From NCBI GenBank assembly GCA_963844175.1, contig CAWJNE010000021.1, positions 812,091 through 876,090 on the forward strand: a stretch of DNA of 64,000 nt. The letters run 5' to 3'. The DNA is from JALZMG01 sp963844175 (GTDB lineage: Bacteria; Actinomycetota; Acidimicrobiia; Acidimicrobiales; Ilumatobacteraceae). The position numbers and the translations under genes are program-made. The notes beneath the pieces are model-generated. The model searched no databases. It was not told where the DNA came from and worked only from the letters and a program-made list of their open reading frames with translations. This document shows, in pieces, positions 52,979-62,553 of this stretch; the first letter of the stretch is position 1; each line of letters opens with the position of its first letter.

Positions 52979-55900
52979 TCACGGGGTCAACGTTGGACGT
53001 TGCGCTGGGATGAAGTTGCCCGAGAGGTCGTTGATTCCGGCGCGCGCCGCCATGGTTCGGGCTGTCGTCGTGCCCGCATCGTCGTCGCGCAGCGCGGCGA
53101 GGGCTGCCATGGCGTGGGCGGTCCAGAGGTCGTTGCCGAGTTGCTCGGCGATCTCGAGGGCTCGGCGGAGGCGGATGTCGGCCTCGCTTCGATGTCCAAG
53201 TTGGGCCGCAAGCAGGCCGATGGTGTGGTCGGCGGGACCTTCGATCGTCGACATGGAGACGGTTGCGATGCGGCCGGTGTAGGGGCGGATCCGGTCGAGC
53301 AACGCGTCGAGGCGTGGATCGCGGCAATTGACGGTGACTGCTAGCCGAGCGGCGGCGAACCAGCAGACGCCGCGGAGCATGGAGGGTCGCATGGCGATCA
53401 GGTCGTTGAGGAGCGGTCCGGTCATGAGTTCCAGACCATGGTCGGGGGAGCCGAGGTGCGCTCGGGCGTCGGCGATGGCGAGGAGGTAGGTCGGGAGTGA
53501 TGCGGCGCTCGGGGGCACACGGAGGGACAGCAGTTCCTGCCAGTCGCCGCGCTGTCGGTGACACTCACCCCTGATCGCTGCGACCGTGACGCCCACGTCG
53601 GGGGCGTCTCTTTCGATGATGTCGGCGAGCGCCTCGACGGCGGCGAGCTCACCGTGGGCCATCAGGAGTGTCGCCTCGGGAATTCTGACCATCGTCTTGA
53701 TGTAGCGATCGTGGACGTCCGCGGTCTCGGCCTGGAGCTGCCCCATTGTGCGCTCGGCGTCGTCCAGTCGGACGAGCTCGACCTGGGTGGTGATCTCGAC
53801 GAGCTTGGCGCACGAGCGCTCGGTAAGCGTGGCGTACGACTGCGCAAGTCCGTTGAACTCGGCGAGAAGGGCGACACGCTCGTGGGCGTTGGCGATGTCG
53901 AACCCGTTTGTGATTCTGCGGATGAGTACGTAACAGAGCGTGTCGGCGTGGGACGTGGCGCGGGCGAGCCGGAGCGCTTCTCGCTCGGTCGCCAGGCGGC
54001 TGTCGGTGTCCAACAGGAACAGACCCTCGGCGGCCTCGCAGGCTGCGAGCCTCGCCGCCAGGTCGGCTCGTGCGGCAACGCGAGTCCTGAGCGTCGCAAC
54101 GCGTGCGACGAGGTCGGCGTCGGGGATCATCGTTGCGCTGGTGAAGACGCGGTTCATCAGCAGCAGCGCGTCGCCTTCACGCATGTCGTCGCCGAGGCCG
54201 GCGGCGATGTCGGCGGCCTCGACCAGCGGCTCGCGAAACGCTGTGGTGGCCAGCTCTGCGAGTGCCCGACCCTTGCCGACGAGCAGCTCGTAGCGCGCGA
54301 AGTCCGCGGTGCGATGCGCCTCGAGCCCTCGCTCGTACCATGTCGCAGCCTCTTCGAAGGCGCTTTGCCGGTAGGCATCGTTGCCAGCGGCCAACGTCAG
54401 CGCAACTGCGCCGCTGCGCCGCTCGCTGTCGCTGGCGGAGGCCAAGGCGTGGATGGCCTTGGCCGCGTTGGTGCCAGTGCCCATCTCTTCGTACGCGGCC
54501 CAGAGACGCCGGTGGGCGTCGAGGAGACCACTGGGCGGGAGCCTTGCCAGCACCGCCCGCTGCATGAGTGGATGAACGAACCGGGCCGCAGCCAGCGCGG
54601 ACATGTCGATCAGCCCTGCCGCAGTGAGCTGATCGAGTGCCGCGCCAAGTGATGCGGCGTCGAGTTCGGTCGCTGTGGCCACGACCACTGGATCGAAGGA
54701 CAACCCGCAGACGGCGGCAACCTCCACGAAGCGGGTGGCAGCGGACGCGAGCCGATCGATGCGGGCGCCAATCAGCAGCACGATCGTCGGCGGGATTGCG
54801 ACGTCCCTGGTGTCAGCGCCGGCCCGCCACAGTTCCATCGCGAGCATCGGGTTGCCGGCGGTGTCGGTGTGGAGCGTGGTGCCCGCCTCGGCGTCGAACA
54901 GCTCCACGAAGTCGTCGGTCGTGAGGCCCTCCAGCGTGATGAGCGCACCAGGGTCAGCTTCGACGATGTGGTTGATCCAGGCCCGCAACGGATGGTCCGC
55001 GGCGAGTTCGGTGTTGCGGTACGTGACGGCGATGAACGTTCGCCGCAGCGAAGTCGTCTCCCACATGCACCGCAGCAACTCGATGGTGTCTGCAGTCGCG
55101 CAGTGGAGATCGTCAAGAACGACGGCGACACCGTCGTCGTCGGCGATCGCGGCGAGCCGGTTGACGACGGCGCGGGCCACGAGAGCAGTCGACGCGGCAG
55201 GCCCACTCGTGCGACGCCCGAGCTGGGTGAAGGGGTCCTCGCTCGCCATCAGCTCGTCGACGGCCGATTCGGTGCCGATCAGCTCGCGCACGACTTGACT
55301 GACCGGGGCGAACGGCACGGCGCCGCCCGGTTCGGCGCGGGCAACAGCGGTCCGGGCGCCGCTCGCTGCGGCGCCCGCCAACACGCTCGTGGCCAGCGTC
55401 GTCTTGCCGATGCCGGGAGGGCCGGCAACGATGACCAGGCCTCGATCACCGGCGCGGGCACGTTCCCATCGCCCCGTCATCTCCCGAAGCTCGGCGGAGC
55501 GGCCGACGAACGATGGACGTTGCAGCGGCTCGACGACGGTTGACTCGGCAAGTTCGGCCAGGATGTTTCGGGCCAGCCCCGCCAGCTCCGGACCCGGTTC
55601 GATCCCCACTCCGTCGAGCAGGTGGCGACGAGCGCGGGCGAACGCTCGCAGGCTCTCAGCACGCCGCCCGGCCAGCCGGAGCGCCGTCATGAACAAGACC
55701 CATCGGTGCTCCCGGAACGGCTCCCGCTCCACCATTCCATCGAGCTCGACGGCGGCAGCGACCCATTGACCGTCGGCGATTTGAGCCTCGGCCAACCTCT
55801 CCTCGATGTCGGCGCGGAGCAGCCCGAGTCGAAACGCTTCGATGTCGGCGGGAGGCCACCCCTCGAGATCGTCGAACGGTCGACCACGGAACGAGCCCAA

Positions 55901-56245
55901 CGCCGCCTGCAGTTGTGCAGGAGTCGCGGCGACATCCCGGACCGTCCGTTCCACATCGTCGACATCGATCTCGATGCCCGGCTGGAGCCGGTATCCACTT
56001 GGCGAAAACTCGACGCTCGTTGAGCCCAACACCTCCCGCAGCCGGCTGACCGCGTTCTGTACCGCCTTGCGTCCTGATGCCGGCGGATCCGTCGGCCAGA
56101 CGGCGTCCACCAGCGTGTCGACCGATATCGCCTTGCCCCGGTGCAGCGCCAATGCGGAGAGACATGCCCGGTCGCGCCGCCCACGCACGATCAGCTCGCC
56201 GTCTGCTGTGCGTGCCTCGAGAGGTCCGAGCACCCCGAGGCGCAT
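52979..56245 (-). CDS. SARP-family regulator with AAA/NB-ARC-like ATPase and TPR-like region
   Basis: 1088 residues. An N-terminal OmpR-type winged helix (MRLGVLGPLEARTADGELIV, ISVDTLVDAVWPTDPPASGR) is followed by a bacterial transcriptional activation domain (about 95-245: PFREHRWVLFMTALRLAGR). A P-loop ATPase follows with GPPGIGKTT near residue 289 and the Walker-B-like VAVVLDDLHCATAD. The long helical C-terminus resembles the TPR-like repeats of AfsR/MalT-type STAND proteins. Expected to switch on nearby or pathway genes after ATP binding; the target is unknown. The divergent secreted-protein genes at 56386 and 56981 are candidates. Confidence 0.9.
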   Translation of the reverse strand: MRLGVLGPLEARTADGELIVRGRRDRACLSALALHRGKAISVDTLVDAVWPTDPPASGRKAVQNAVSRLREVLGSTSVEFSPSGYRLQPGIEIDVDDVERTVRDVAATPAQLQAALGSFRGRPFDDLEGWPPADIEAFRLGLLRADIEERLAEAQIADGQWVAAAVELDGMVEREPFREHRWVLFMTALRLAGRRAESLRAFARARRHLLDGVGIEPGPELAGLARNILAELAESTVVEPLQRPSFVGRSAELREMTGRWERARAGDRGLVIVAGPPGIGKTTLATSVLAGAAASGARTAVARAEPGGAVPFAPVSQVVRELIGTESAVDELMASEDPFTQLGRRTSGPAASTALVARAVVNRLAAIADDDGVAVVLDDLHCATADTIELLRCMWETTSLRRTFIAVTYRNTELAADHPLRAWINHIVEADPGALITLEGLTTDDFVELFDAEAGTTLHTDTAGNPMLAMELWRAGADTRDVAIPPTIVLLIGARIDRLASAATRFVEVAAVCGLSFDPVVVATATELDAASLGAALDQLTAAGLIDMSALAAARFVHPLMQRAVLARLPPSGLLDAHRRLWAAYEEMGTGTNAAKAIHALASASDSERRSGAVALTLAAGNDAYRQSAFEEAATWYERGLEAHRTADFARYELLVGKGRALAELATTAFREPLVEAADIAAGLGDDMREGDALLLMNRVFTSATMIPDADLVARVATLRTRVAARADLAARLAACEAAEGLFLLDTDSRLATEREALRLARATSHADTLCYVLIRRITNGFDIANAHERVALLAEFNGLAQSYATLTERSCAKLVEITTQVELVRLDDAERTMGQLQAETADVHDRYIKTMVRIPEATLLMAHGELAAVEALADIIERDAPDVGVTVAAIRGECHRQRGDWQELLSLRVPPSAASLPTYLLAIADARAHLGSPDHGLELMTGPLLNDLIAMRPSMLRGVCWFAAARLAVTVNCRDPRLDALLDRIRPYTGRIATVSMSTIEGPADHTIGLLAAQLGHRSEADIRLRRALEIAEQLGNDLWTAHAMAALAALRDDDAGTTTARTMAARAGINDLSGNFIPAQRPTLTP

Positions 56246-56385
56246 CCACGCACCCTATTTCCCGTGGGGCAACGCCCTTCCACGCGGCGCGTGGACAAAG
56301 CGTGGAGGGCCGTTGCGAGGGTGTTGCCGAAGGCGGCACCGATAGCAGACAGCGGGGGCCGGCACCGAGCAGAAGCGAGGATCAC

Positions 56386-56877
56386 ATGCGACCAAGACAC
56401 CTCATGTCGGCAGTTCTCGGCACCGGGCTGCTCGTGACCGGTGCGGCCGTGCCGGCCGCGGCGAACGACGAGCGCCGCACGCGAACGGTGGAGTTCCACA
56501 TCGACACGGCGCCGTTCGCGCCACTCGGGACCAACTGCGACGCGGCCGGAAACTGCATCGTCGTCGGCAACCAGAACGGCACATTCTCCGGAGACATGGA
56601 CGGAACGGCGCTCGGCTCGGCAGGACTGTGGATCGCCAACGGCGGGCACACCGCCGGCGTCACATTCCTGTTCACCGGCACGATCGACGGTTGCGGATCA
56701 GGAACCGTCGCCATGCGCGGGCTGTTCGGCAGTACCGACCTGCAGCACATCACGGGCACGCTCGAATTCGTGCCGGGCCTCGGGACCGGCGACATCAGCG
56801 ACATCAGCGGTACCGGAAGCTTGACCGCCGACGCCAACGGCACCGCCGACGGCAAGGCACGCATCCGATGCTCGTAG
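56386..56877 (+). CDS. Secreted beta-rich protein
   Basis: 163 residues from ATG 56386 (AAGCGAGG upstream). Signal peptide: LMSAVLGTGLLVTGAAVPAA, probable cut after AAA near residue 27. The mature part has paired Cys (CDAAGNC, CGSG, terminal CS) and Gly/Thr-rich strands (TGTLEFVPGLGTGDISDISG), resembling small secreted beta-barrel proteins of the DUF3224/allene-oxide-cyclase-like type. Function unknown. Divergent from the SARP regulator and followed by another secreted-protein gene. Confidence 0.7.
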   Translation: MRPRHLMSAVLGTGLLVTGAAVPAAANDERRTRTVEFHIDTAPFAPLGTNCDAAGNCIVVGNQNGTFSGDMDGTALGSAGLWIANGGHTAGVTFLFTGTIDGCGSGTVAMRGLFGSTDLQHITGTLEFVPGLGTGDISDISGTGSLTADANGTADGKARIRCS

Positions 56878-56980
56878 CCAACCGACGCGCAGCCTGACCG
56901 AACCCGCGCGGGCTCGAAGTCACGAACCCGCCACACCATCGAACGACTGACACGAGACCCACCTCATGAGGGAGCGAGCA

Positions 56981-57700
56981 ATGAACGGAAACCCACTCAG
57001 CACAGATCGGTCAGGACAGCTGTCGCCATCGCGTCGAAGCACGACGAGCAAGAAGCACCTTTGCCGGCGATACACGACGTGTGTTCTCCTCACGCTCGGC
57101 ACCGTCGGCATCTTGACGGCACCGGCAACTCGGGCTGGCGCGGATTCGGAACGGAAGCTCGAAGAAACCCTCGGGAAGCTCTGGGAAGAAGTGCTGGAGA
57201 CGCCCACGCCCGACAACCCCTTCACCGGCGGCGATCCGTGCGTCGACCTCGGACATATCGTCGCTCCGTTCGCCTCCAACGCCGCAACGTGCACCGTGAA
57301 GGCCGGCACCAAGGTCTTCATGACAGCGTGGTCATCCGAGTGCAGCACGGTCGAGGGCCCGCCCTACTTCGGTCGCAACGAGCAAGAACTGCGTGAATGT
57401 GCCCGAGCCGCCGATGCGGGCTACACGCTCCTGACCATCACCGTCGACGGACAGCCGGTCCCGCTCACCGAGGTGGAGACGGCGCTGCTGACCGCCGACC
57501 TTCCAGTCGACAACATCTTCGGAGTCGACGTCGAGAACGTTCCAACAGCGCTCTCCGTGGGCCATGGTTGGGTCGCACTGCTGAACCCATTGGCACCGGG
57601 CACCCACGAAATCGTCATCCACGTCGTCGGCACTGATGTGTTCGGCACCGACGTCGACTTCTTCACCACGACCACACTCATCGTGACGCCGGGCCGCTGA
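56981..57700 (+). CDS. Secreted hypothetical protein
   Basis: 239 residues from ATG 56981 (GGGAG upstream); an ATG at 56966 is also possible. A long basic N-region (SKKHLCRRYTT) precedes the hydrophobic core CVLLTLGTVGILTAPATRAG. The exported part begins with an acidic helix (SERKLEETLGKLWEEVLE), then four Cys and Ig-like beta strands ending HEIVIHVVGTDVFGTDVDFF. No family recognised. Probably co-transcribed with the secreted gene 103 bases upstream. Confidence 0.65.
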   Translation: MNGNPLSTDRSGQLSPSRRSTTSKKHLCRRYTTCVLLTLGTVGILTAPATRAGADSERKLEETLGKLWEEVLETPTPDNPFTGGDPCVDLGHIVAPFASNAATCTVKAGTKVFMTAWSSECSTVEGPPYFGRNEQELRECARAADAGYTLLTITVDGQPVPLTEVETALLTADLPVDNIFGVDVENVPTALSVGHGWVALLNPLAPGTHEIVIHVVGTDVFGTDVDFFTTTTLIVTPGR

Positions 57701-57778
57701 CAGCTCCGCCGACGAGCGTGGCGATCAGAGCTTCAACCGCCAATGGTTCGCACGCCGACCACCCAACGGAGGGCTGCG

Positions 57779-57943
57779 GTGCCCCGACACCGAATCATCC
57801 GCACCGTCCTGGCAATCGGACTATGCGCTCCAGGGTGCGCCACAGCACACAAGGCTGGTCCCGCTGAACCCTGCGAACGCATGCTGCGAGTCGACCTCGT
57901 TCCGGGTCGCATGGTTCCCGTCTGGACCATCGCATGCGACTGA
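57779..57943 (+). CDS. Possible small exported peptide
   Basis: 54 residues from GTG 57779 (or 66 from ATG 57743): a hydrophobic stretch (IIRTVLAIGLCAPGCATA) with a lipobox-like CAPGC, then a short tail ending TIACD. No family; weak support from the signal-like N-terminus and operon-like position. Confidence 0.3.
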   Translation: MPRHRIIRTVLAIGLCAPGCATAHKAGPAEPCERMLRVDLVPGRMVPVWTIACD

Positions 57944-58356
57944 ACCATGAAGCTGCCGCCTCGAACCATGCGAACGGCGAGCGGAAGCGTTCCGACGGAG
58001 GGCGGGTGTCGATCTGCGTCGGCTCCGCCGGCGCAGCGGGGTGTCGTCCTCGAGCGATACCACGATTGGCGGCCTGCCGCGCCATCAGCGTCCGTTGCGT
58101 AAATCCTTCGTCGGGCGCAGGCAGCTGGCGATCTGCGCCGCGGCGCCCCCGGTGTGCCGGTCCACCCTCGAGCCGCCAACCAGCCAACCCTCTGCCCGCT
58201 CCGCTGTCCTGCCACCGCAGCACCGCGGTCTGGCGGCTCGACGAGCTCGACCCCTTCGAAATCACGTCCCGGTCCCGGCGCCCGCGCTGCCGTTCTGGCG
58301 CGGCAGCGCGGTCGTCATCCCCGAGAGTTCGGTACGACATTCGGTGCGCGCCGTGG
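57944..58356 (+). other. Stretch without supported gene
   Basis: Open frames on both strands are Arg/Ser-rich and look like GC-driven shadows. An ATTCGGTGCG variant of the dispersed motif occurs near 58340. Confidence 0.4.
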
Positions 58357-58665
58357 TCACTTCGGCGCCTCGTGCCAACGTCGCAGCAACTCGAAGGGGT
58401 AGATGCCAGTGGCGTGACCGTCGTTCCAAGTGATGTTTAGCCCCCAAGCACCGTGAAGTTCGGCGCGCTCGACACCAAGCGGTACCGGGCTGTTTGGGCG
58501 GGGCCAGCTGTCTTCTCCTCGCTCACGGATGTGGCGGCACGTCGCACACGGGCATCCTTGGCGCAGGCTCACCAGATCGAACTGAGCGACGTAGCCGTCG
58601 AGGTACATCACCGTGACGGCGTCCTTGGAGACGTCGATCGATTCGGGTTGATGACGTTCGTCCAC
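58357..58665 (-). CDS. DUF971 domain protein
   Basis: 102 residues. DUF971 (gamma-butyrobetaine hydroxylase-like N-domain): AVTVMYLDGYVAQFDLVSLR, the metal-binding Cys pair in GCPCATCRH, and NITWNDGHATGIYPFELLRR near the end. Members are linked to Fe-S cluster handling (ApbC/Mrp neighbours). The Nfu-like gene ends only 7 bases upstream, which supports an Fe-S maturation context. Confidence 0.88.
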   Translation of the reverse strand: MDERHQPESIDVSKDAVTVMYLDGYVAQFDLVSLRQGCPCATCRHIRERGEDSWPRPNSPVPLGVERAELHGAWGLNITWNDGHATGIYPFELLRRWHEAPK

Positions 58666-58672
58666 CCCTGCG

Positions 58673-58930
58673 CTACAGGTGCGCCGCGGCCGCAGCGACG
58701 ACCACCGCGACGATCGGGTCCCACTCGAACCCTGGTTGGCGCCTCACCGTGACGAAGTCGTTCACCCCGAAGATCGACGCGACCCCTCCCGCCGCGAAGA
58801 CGGCCTCGGCGAACGGGACGCCGACCGCGTCGTCCGGGCTTGTCACGTTGAGCGTCTCAGGGAGGGTGGTGTCCAGTGTGAACTTCATCGCATCGGGGTT
58901 CGGCGTCCGCGATGGCGAGGCTTTGGCCAC
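58673..58930 (-). CDS. Nfu N-terminal domain protein
   Basis: 85 residues from GTG 58930. Matches the Nfu_N/NifU N-terminal fold: SRTPNPDAMKFTLDTTLPET, AEAVFAAGGVASIFGVNDFV and TVRRQPGFEWDPIVAVV. The C-terminal CxxC Nfu domain that carries clusters is absent, as in several small actinobacterial members. First gene of a two-gene unit with DUF971. Confidence 0.8.
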   Translation of the reverse strand: MAKASPSRTPNPDAMKFTLDTTLPETLNVTSPDDAVGVPFAEAVFAAGGVASIFGVNDFVTVRRQPGFEWDPIVAVVVAAAAAHL

Positions 58931-59381
58931 GTGCCGAGCGTATGGCCCAGCGCCGACGACCGGTGCCCTTGGACCGTCGCTCGGACCTCCTCGCCTGTCC
59001 GACTCGAAAGGCTGCCGCCGCGCGCGAGTTCGCCTTGCGCCTTTCTGGCGCCAACCCGACGGCTCGCGCCGACGTGGTCGCTGTTCGGCCAACGGGCGAC
59101 GACACCTGTTGTCTCCAAACGTTCGACAGCCGGTGCCGAGATGCCGTTCGGGCGCGACGGTCGAGCGATCGCAGGCGTCATTCGGGCGCGACGTTCGGTG
59201 CGAGGTCGACCTCGCAGCGCGGTCTGACCGACGCACCGCCTGCGGCGCCCGCAAGCACGAACGCCGGAGGGGTCAACGGCCTCGACGGCTCAGGACGGTG
59301 TGGGCCAGCCGCACGTGTTCGGCACGACGCGACGCGACGGCGCACGTCCCCGGATCTTCAGGCGAATTCGCGAGCTCTTCT
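58931..59381 (+). other. Gene-poor stretch with dispersed motif
   Basis: No supported gene. The segment 59138-59202 has ATGCCG, two CGGGCGC strings and GTTCGGTGC, the fullest version of the dispersed intergenic motif outside 52250-52950. Confidence 0.4.
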
Positions 59382-59606
59382 TCAGTACAGCTGTCGATGC
59401 AGCGGTTCGCCCGCCTCCACGACCACCTCCGCCATTTCTACGTCTGGCCGCTCGAAGCCGGCCATGAGACCGTCCGGCACCAGCAACTTCAGTTGCTCGT
59501 GGTCTAGGGCGCCCAGTCGCAGCACCCGCTCGAACACAGCCAAGATGTGCGCGATAAGGCGAGCCTCATCCTCGGCGAGCACCACGACACGGTTGACGTC
59601 ATCCAC
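59382..59606 (-). CDS. Hypothetical small acidic protein (74 aa)
   Basis: From ATG 59606: MDDVNRVVVLAEDEARLIAH, ILAVFERVLRLGALDHEQL, then a C-terminal helix VEMAEVVVEAGEPLHRQLY. Well-formed alpha/beta composition without a recognised family. Weak GAGG ribosome site. Transcribed alone. Confidence 0.5.
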   Translation of the reverse strand: MDDVNRVVVLAEDEARLIAHILAVFERVLRLGALDHEQLKLLVPDGLMAGFERPDVEMAEVVVEAGEPLHRQLY

Positions 59607-59941
59607 TGCGCCTCATCGCCGGGCGAGCGATCAACGCACGTTGGTATGGCCCAGGCATCGAGCTCGCCTCCCGCCGACGCCGCGGCTGCTGACGCGGCCT
59701 GCTGCGGAGGCCGTTCCGTCCACCGCAGCGGGCACCTGGATGCATTGTTGACCTTTCTCCGACCGCTTGGCCTTGAGCGCTTGCCAGACTTCCTGAACTG
59801 GTGTTGACGGGAGGTGACTTATCGGACCTGTCATCCCATAAGCGTTGGTGCGACGGTCAGCAGTTCGAGCTGGCAGACCGATGAGACGCAGTAGTGCTGT
59901 TTGCTGGAGAAGTCGATACGACGTCGCCACCGTCCTCGATC
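59607..59941 (+). other. Stretch without supported gene
   Basis: Only shadow frames. No RNA gene, repeat or clear regulatory palindrome recognised. Confidence 0.35.
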
Positions 59942-60274
59942 TCACTGCGGAAGACGACTTGCAGCTCGAAGACCATAGTTTCTCCGGGTGGGATCACGAG
60001 GGCGTCGTTTCACGTCAAGCAGGTCGCGGCGGCGAGCGGCCGCGGAGCCGGGGTCGCCGTCGGCCGGCACCGGCTCCGGCGGAATCTCCATGAAGCGCCC
60101 AAGCGCCTGCTTGCGCTGCCGGTTGAAGGCCAGCGCACGCAACTCGGCCTGGAGGGCCGCATGTCCGTCGTCGTCGTCCCGCGGCGGCTTTTCAGACTGC
60201 TTGATCAGGCGCGTTAGCTCTTCAACGGTCGGCACGCCGCCAGGTGCGGCGCCAGTCGTCCTGCGCTTGGGCAT
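59942..60274 (-). CDS. Hypothetical charged protein (110 aa)
   Basis: ATG 60274 has GGGAGG 9 bases upstream. The first 80 residues look genuine (VPTVEELTRLIKQSEKPPRD, AALQAELRALAFNRQRKQAL, FMEIPPEPVPADGD); the C-terminus becomes Arg-rich. No family recognised. Confidence 0.5.
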   Translation of the reverse strand: MPKRRTTGAAPGGVPTVEELTRLIKQSEKPPRDDDDGHAALQAELRALAFNRQRKQALGRFMEIPPEPVPADGDPGSAAARRRDLLDVKRRPRDPTRRNYGLRAASRLPQ

Positions 60275-61133
60275 CAGCTTCTGCCTCCCTCATAGAGATT
60301 GGAACGGCGCTCCGATCCTCCCAGCCGGCACCGCACGGTGCAAAGTCAGCGCTGCCACCCGACCAGGCTCCGTCAACATTTGATCGCGACGGCGGTAGCA
60401 GTGCGGTCTCCGACGCTGCAAGCCGTTCGTCGGATGGACAGAACGAACGTTGCGAAAGCGGCGTGGTGTTTCGCGTCGGCGTCTACTTCATTGTCGACGC
60501 GGCTGGTTCCGCGACGACACCCTTGCGTGATCGTCGGGTGCCCGCCCGGATTCTTAGCGCACCCGGCGCTGAGGGTGCGATCCCTCCCAGGCATGAAACG
60601 CATCCCTAGACGATTGAGCGGGCTCACAACCCCGGGCAGCGTCGGATGGACGGCACGTACTTGTCCACTCCCGGAGGGCACGTTCGGAAGGTTGGGGCAA
60701 AAGTCACGCTGGCGGATGGCCTCGAACTGTCGGCAACGGCGCCCACAGCAAGGTTGGGGGTGCGCCCGTGTTGGAGTGGCCGCTCGAGGCGTGTGGAGCA
60801 CCGAACGACACCGACTCGAGAGGGAGGGCGTGCTCCCACGCCGGCGTTCGGAGCAGGTCCGCACGGTACGACGGCGGCGTGATTTTCGTGCACCGAATGA
60901 CGAGGCATCGCAGGTCCGATCGAGCGGCCAGCGCGCCCGGAACCGGCGTTCGGTGCGGCGGTGGTTATCGGCGGAGCGGCGCCTCACTGTGAGTGTTGTC
61001 GCCAATCGCGCTAAGGAGATGATGTCGGTGGGGGGCCACAGGCGCGCGCGGCTTGCTGGACGACTCACCGCAGACGTCTTGCGGCCACTCGACCAGCGAT
61101 CGCCCTCCATTGTGCGTAGCAGCGGGGCGGCTG
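60275..61133 (+). other. Long stretch without supported gene
   Basis: About 860 bases in which long overlapping frames on both strands have atypical Arg/Ser-rich translations and no domain. A GTTCGGTGC copy lies at 60948 and an inverted GCACCGAAC at about 60796, so this may be decayed intergenic or mobile DNA. Confidence 0.4.
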
Positions 61134-62033
61134 TCAGGTGTGTATCAGCTCGCCCGTTGAGCCGTTGACGTTCCATCGCAGGGTGACACCGCAGTCGTCC
61201 CGGGTTGGGACGCCCTTCCAGGCCAGGAGGTGGCCGCCGGCGTAGAACTGTTGGTCAACCGTGAGGAGCATCTGAGAGGCCAGCGGCGGCCTCAGGCTCG
61301 TCGGGATCTTGAAGAAGGAGTTCCATGGCCAGGAGGGCACGTTGATCCCTTCGGGGCGGAGATACCTGGTGAGGAAGCTGGCCACGATGTCGGCCGCCAG
61401 ATACGGGGTGAGGGTGCAGGTGCCCCGCCTCGGTTGCCCGGATTCGTCCACGTCGCACGCCGACCGGCCGGCCGGCAAGTAGTCCCAGTGGCCGGCATGA
61501 TGGAACTCCGCCACGTGCACCGGCTGAGTGAGTCGATCCCACTGTGAGATCTGTGTCCCGAGGACCTCCAGGGACAAGTCGTCTCCCCACGTCATCAGCT
61601 TCGGGATCGGCGAACGCCCAAGATCGCCCGGTACCTCGACACCGCTCAAGGAGACATAGGCCGCGTAGTTGCCCGGTGACTCGGCGGCCACGTGGCCGAG
61701 CAGTCCGCCGCCCCAGGAGTGGCCGACGAGCGCCGTCGCCGGTGCCGGCATGACCAGCTCCTTGTGTTCCCAGTCCGAACGGGCCCAGGCGGCGAGCTGG
61801 CCGATCAATCGTTGCTCGGTCTCGTTGCCCGAGGGTGCCCCGAGGTCGAGATCGGGCAGGATCACGACATAGCCGCTGCGCGCCAGGGTCGCTGGGAGCT
61901 CGAACCACTTCTGGTAGGGCTGCTCGTCGCGACCGCACTGCCCGTGAGCGAGGATGACGAGCGGGTAGCGCCCGCAGCCCTGCAGGATCTGGGCGTGCTG
62001 CGGGGAGCCATCGAGCGTCGGAAAGAGAGCGCG
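61134..62033 (-). pseudogene. Alpha/beta hydrolase, N-terminus removed by transposase remnant C
   Basis: The continuous frame reads PALFPTLDGSPQHAQILQGC, PLVILAHGQCGRDEQPYQKW, ARSGYVVILPDLDLGAPSGN, nucleophile elbow LVGHSWGGGLLGHVAAE, and His in HHAGHWDYLP. This resembles dienelactone-hydrolase/PET-hydrolase-like serine esterases. A GTG at 61865 gives an internal start only; the homologous N-terminus continues upstream to about 62033, where remnant C begins, so the true start is lost. The C-terminal half is intact to the stop at 61134. Confidence 0.75.
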
Positions 62034-62553
62034 GGACCTTCCGCTGGTACAACGACTACCGCCTGCCTGACCGCCTCGGCGGGGGAGTCGTCACCGTCCG
62101 GCTGCACGCCAACCATGAAGACGCCAAACGGAAGTTCAACCGAGCGGAGAACGTCCGCCAGATCGCGCCCGGAGATCCCGACTTCGAGGTCCTCTACCGG
62201 CGTCGCAACGATGCCGAGAGCATCAACCGACACCTTGACGACACGCTGTGGCTGCGCCGGGCCCATTCGGTCGGTCATCGCCGGCAACTGCTGAACCTGA
62301 TCACCTACGCACTCGGCGTGAACGGCCTGTCGATGCAGGTCCACCGCCCAGGCCTCGCTCCACCAGCCGCGGCCTGACCGCCGACACCTCGGTCGCCGAC
62401 GTAACACCGCGCCCCGACCACCTATCGAGCGCTCCGCGTCGACGACCGACGCCGGTTCCGGGCTCCGGAGCGCTCGGCGCGCCTCTACCATTGCCCGACA
62501 GCGCCGGCACCCGAAGCGCTCCGGGGTTTTCTCCCACGTTTCGCGCCGGTCCC
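62034..62553 (+). mobile_element. Transposase remnant C
   Basis: The longest copy of the family: TFRWYNDYRLPDRLGGGVVT, RLHANHEDAKRKFNRAENVR, QIAPGDPDFEVLYRRRNDAE, SINRHLDDTLWLRRAHSVGH and LLNLITYALGVNGLSMQVHR, with a stop at about 62377. A conserved non-coding tail of about 175 bases then runs to TTTCGCGCCGGTCCC, abutting the tRNA-Lys gene. Only the C-terminal about 115 codons of the transposase remain. Confidence 0.78.

Noticed and set aside
60299..61176. Two long overlapping frames on opposite strands (about 270-290 codons)
   Set aside because: Both are Arg/Ser-rich, have no domain or ribosome site, and no neighbour logic.
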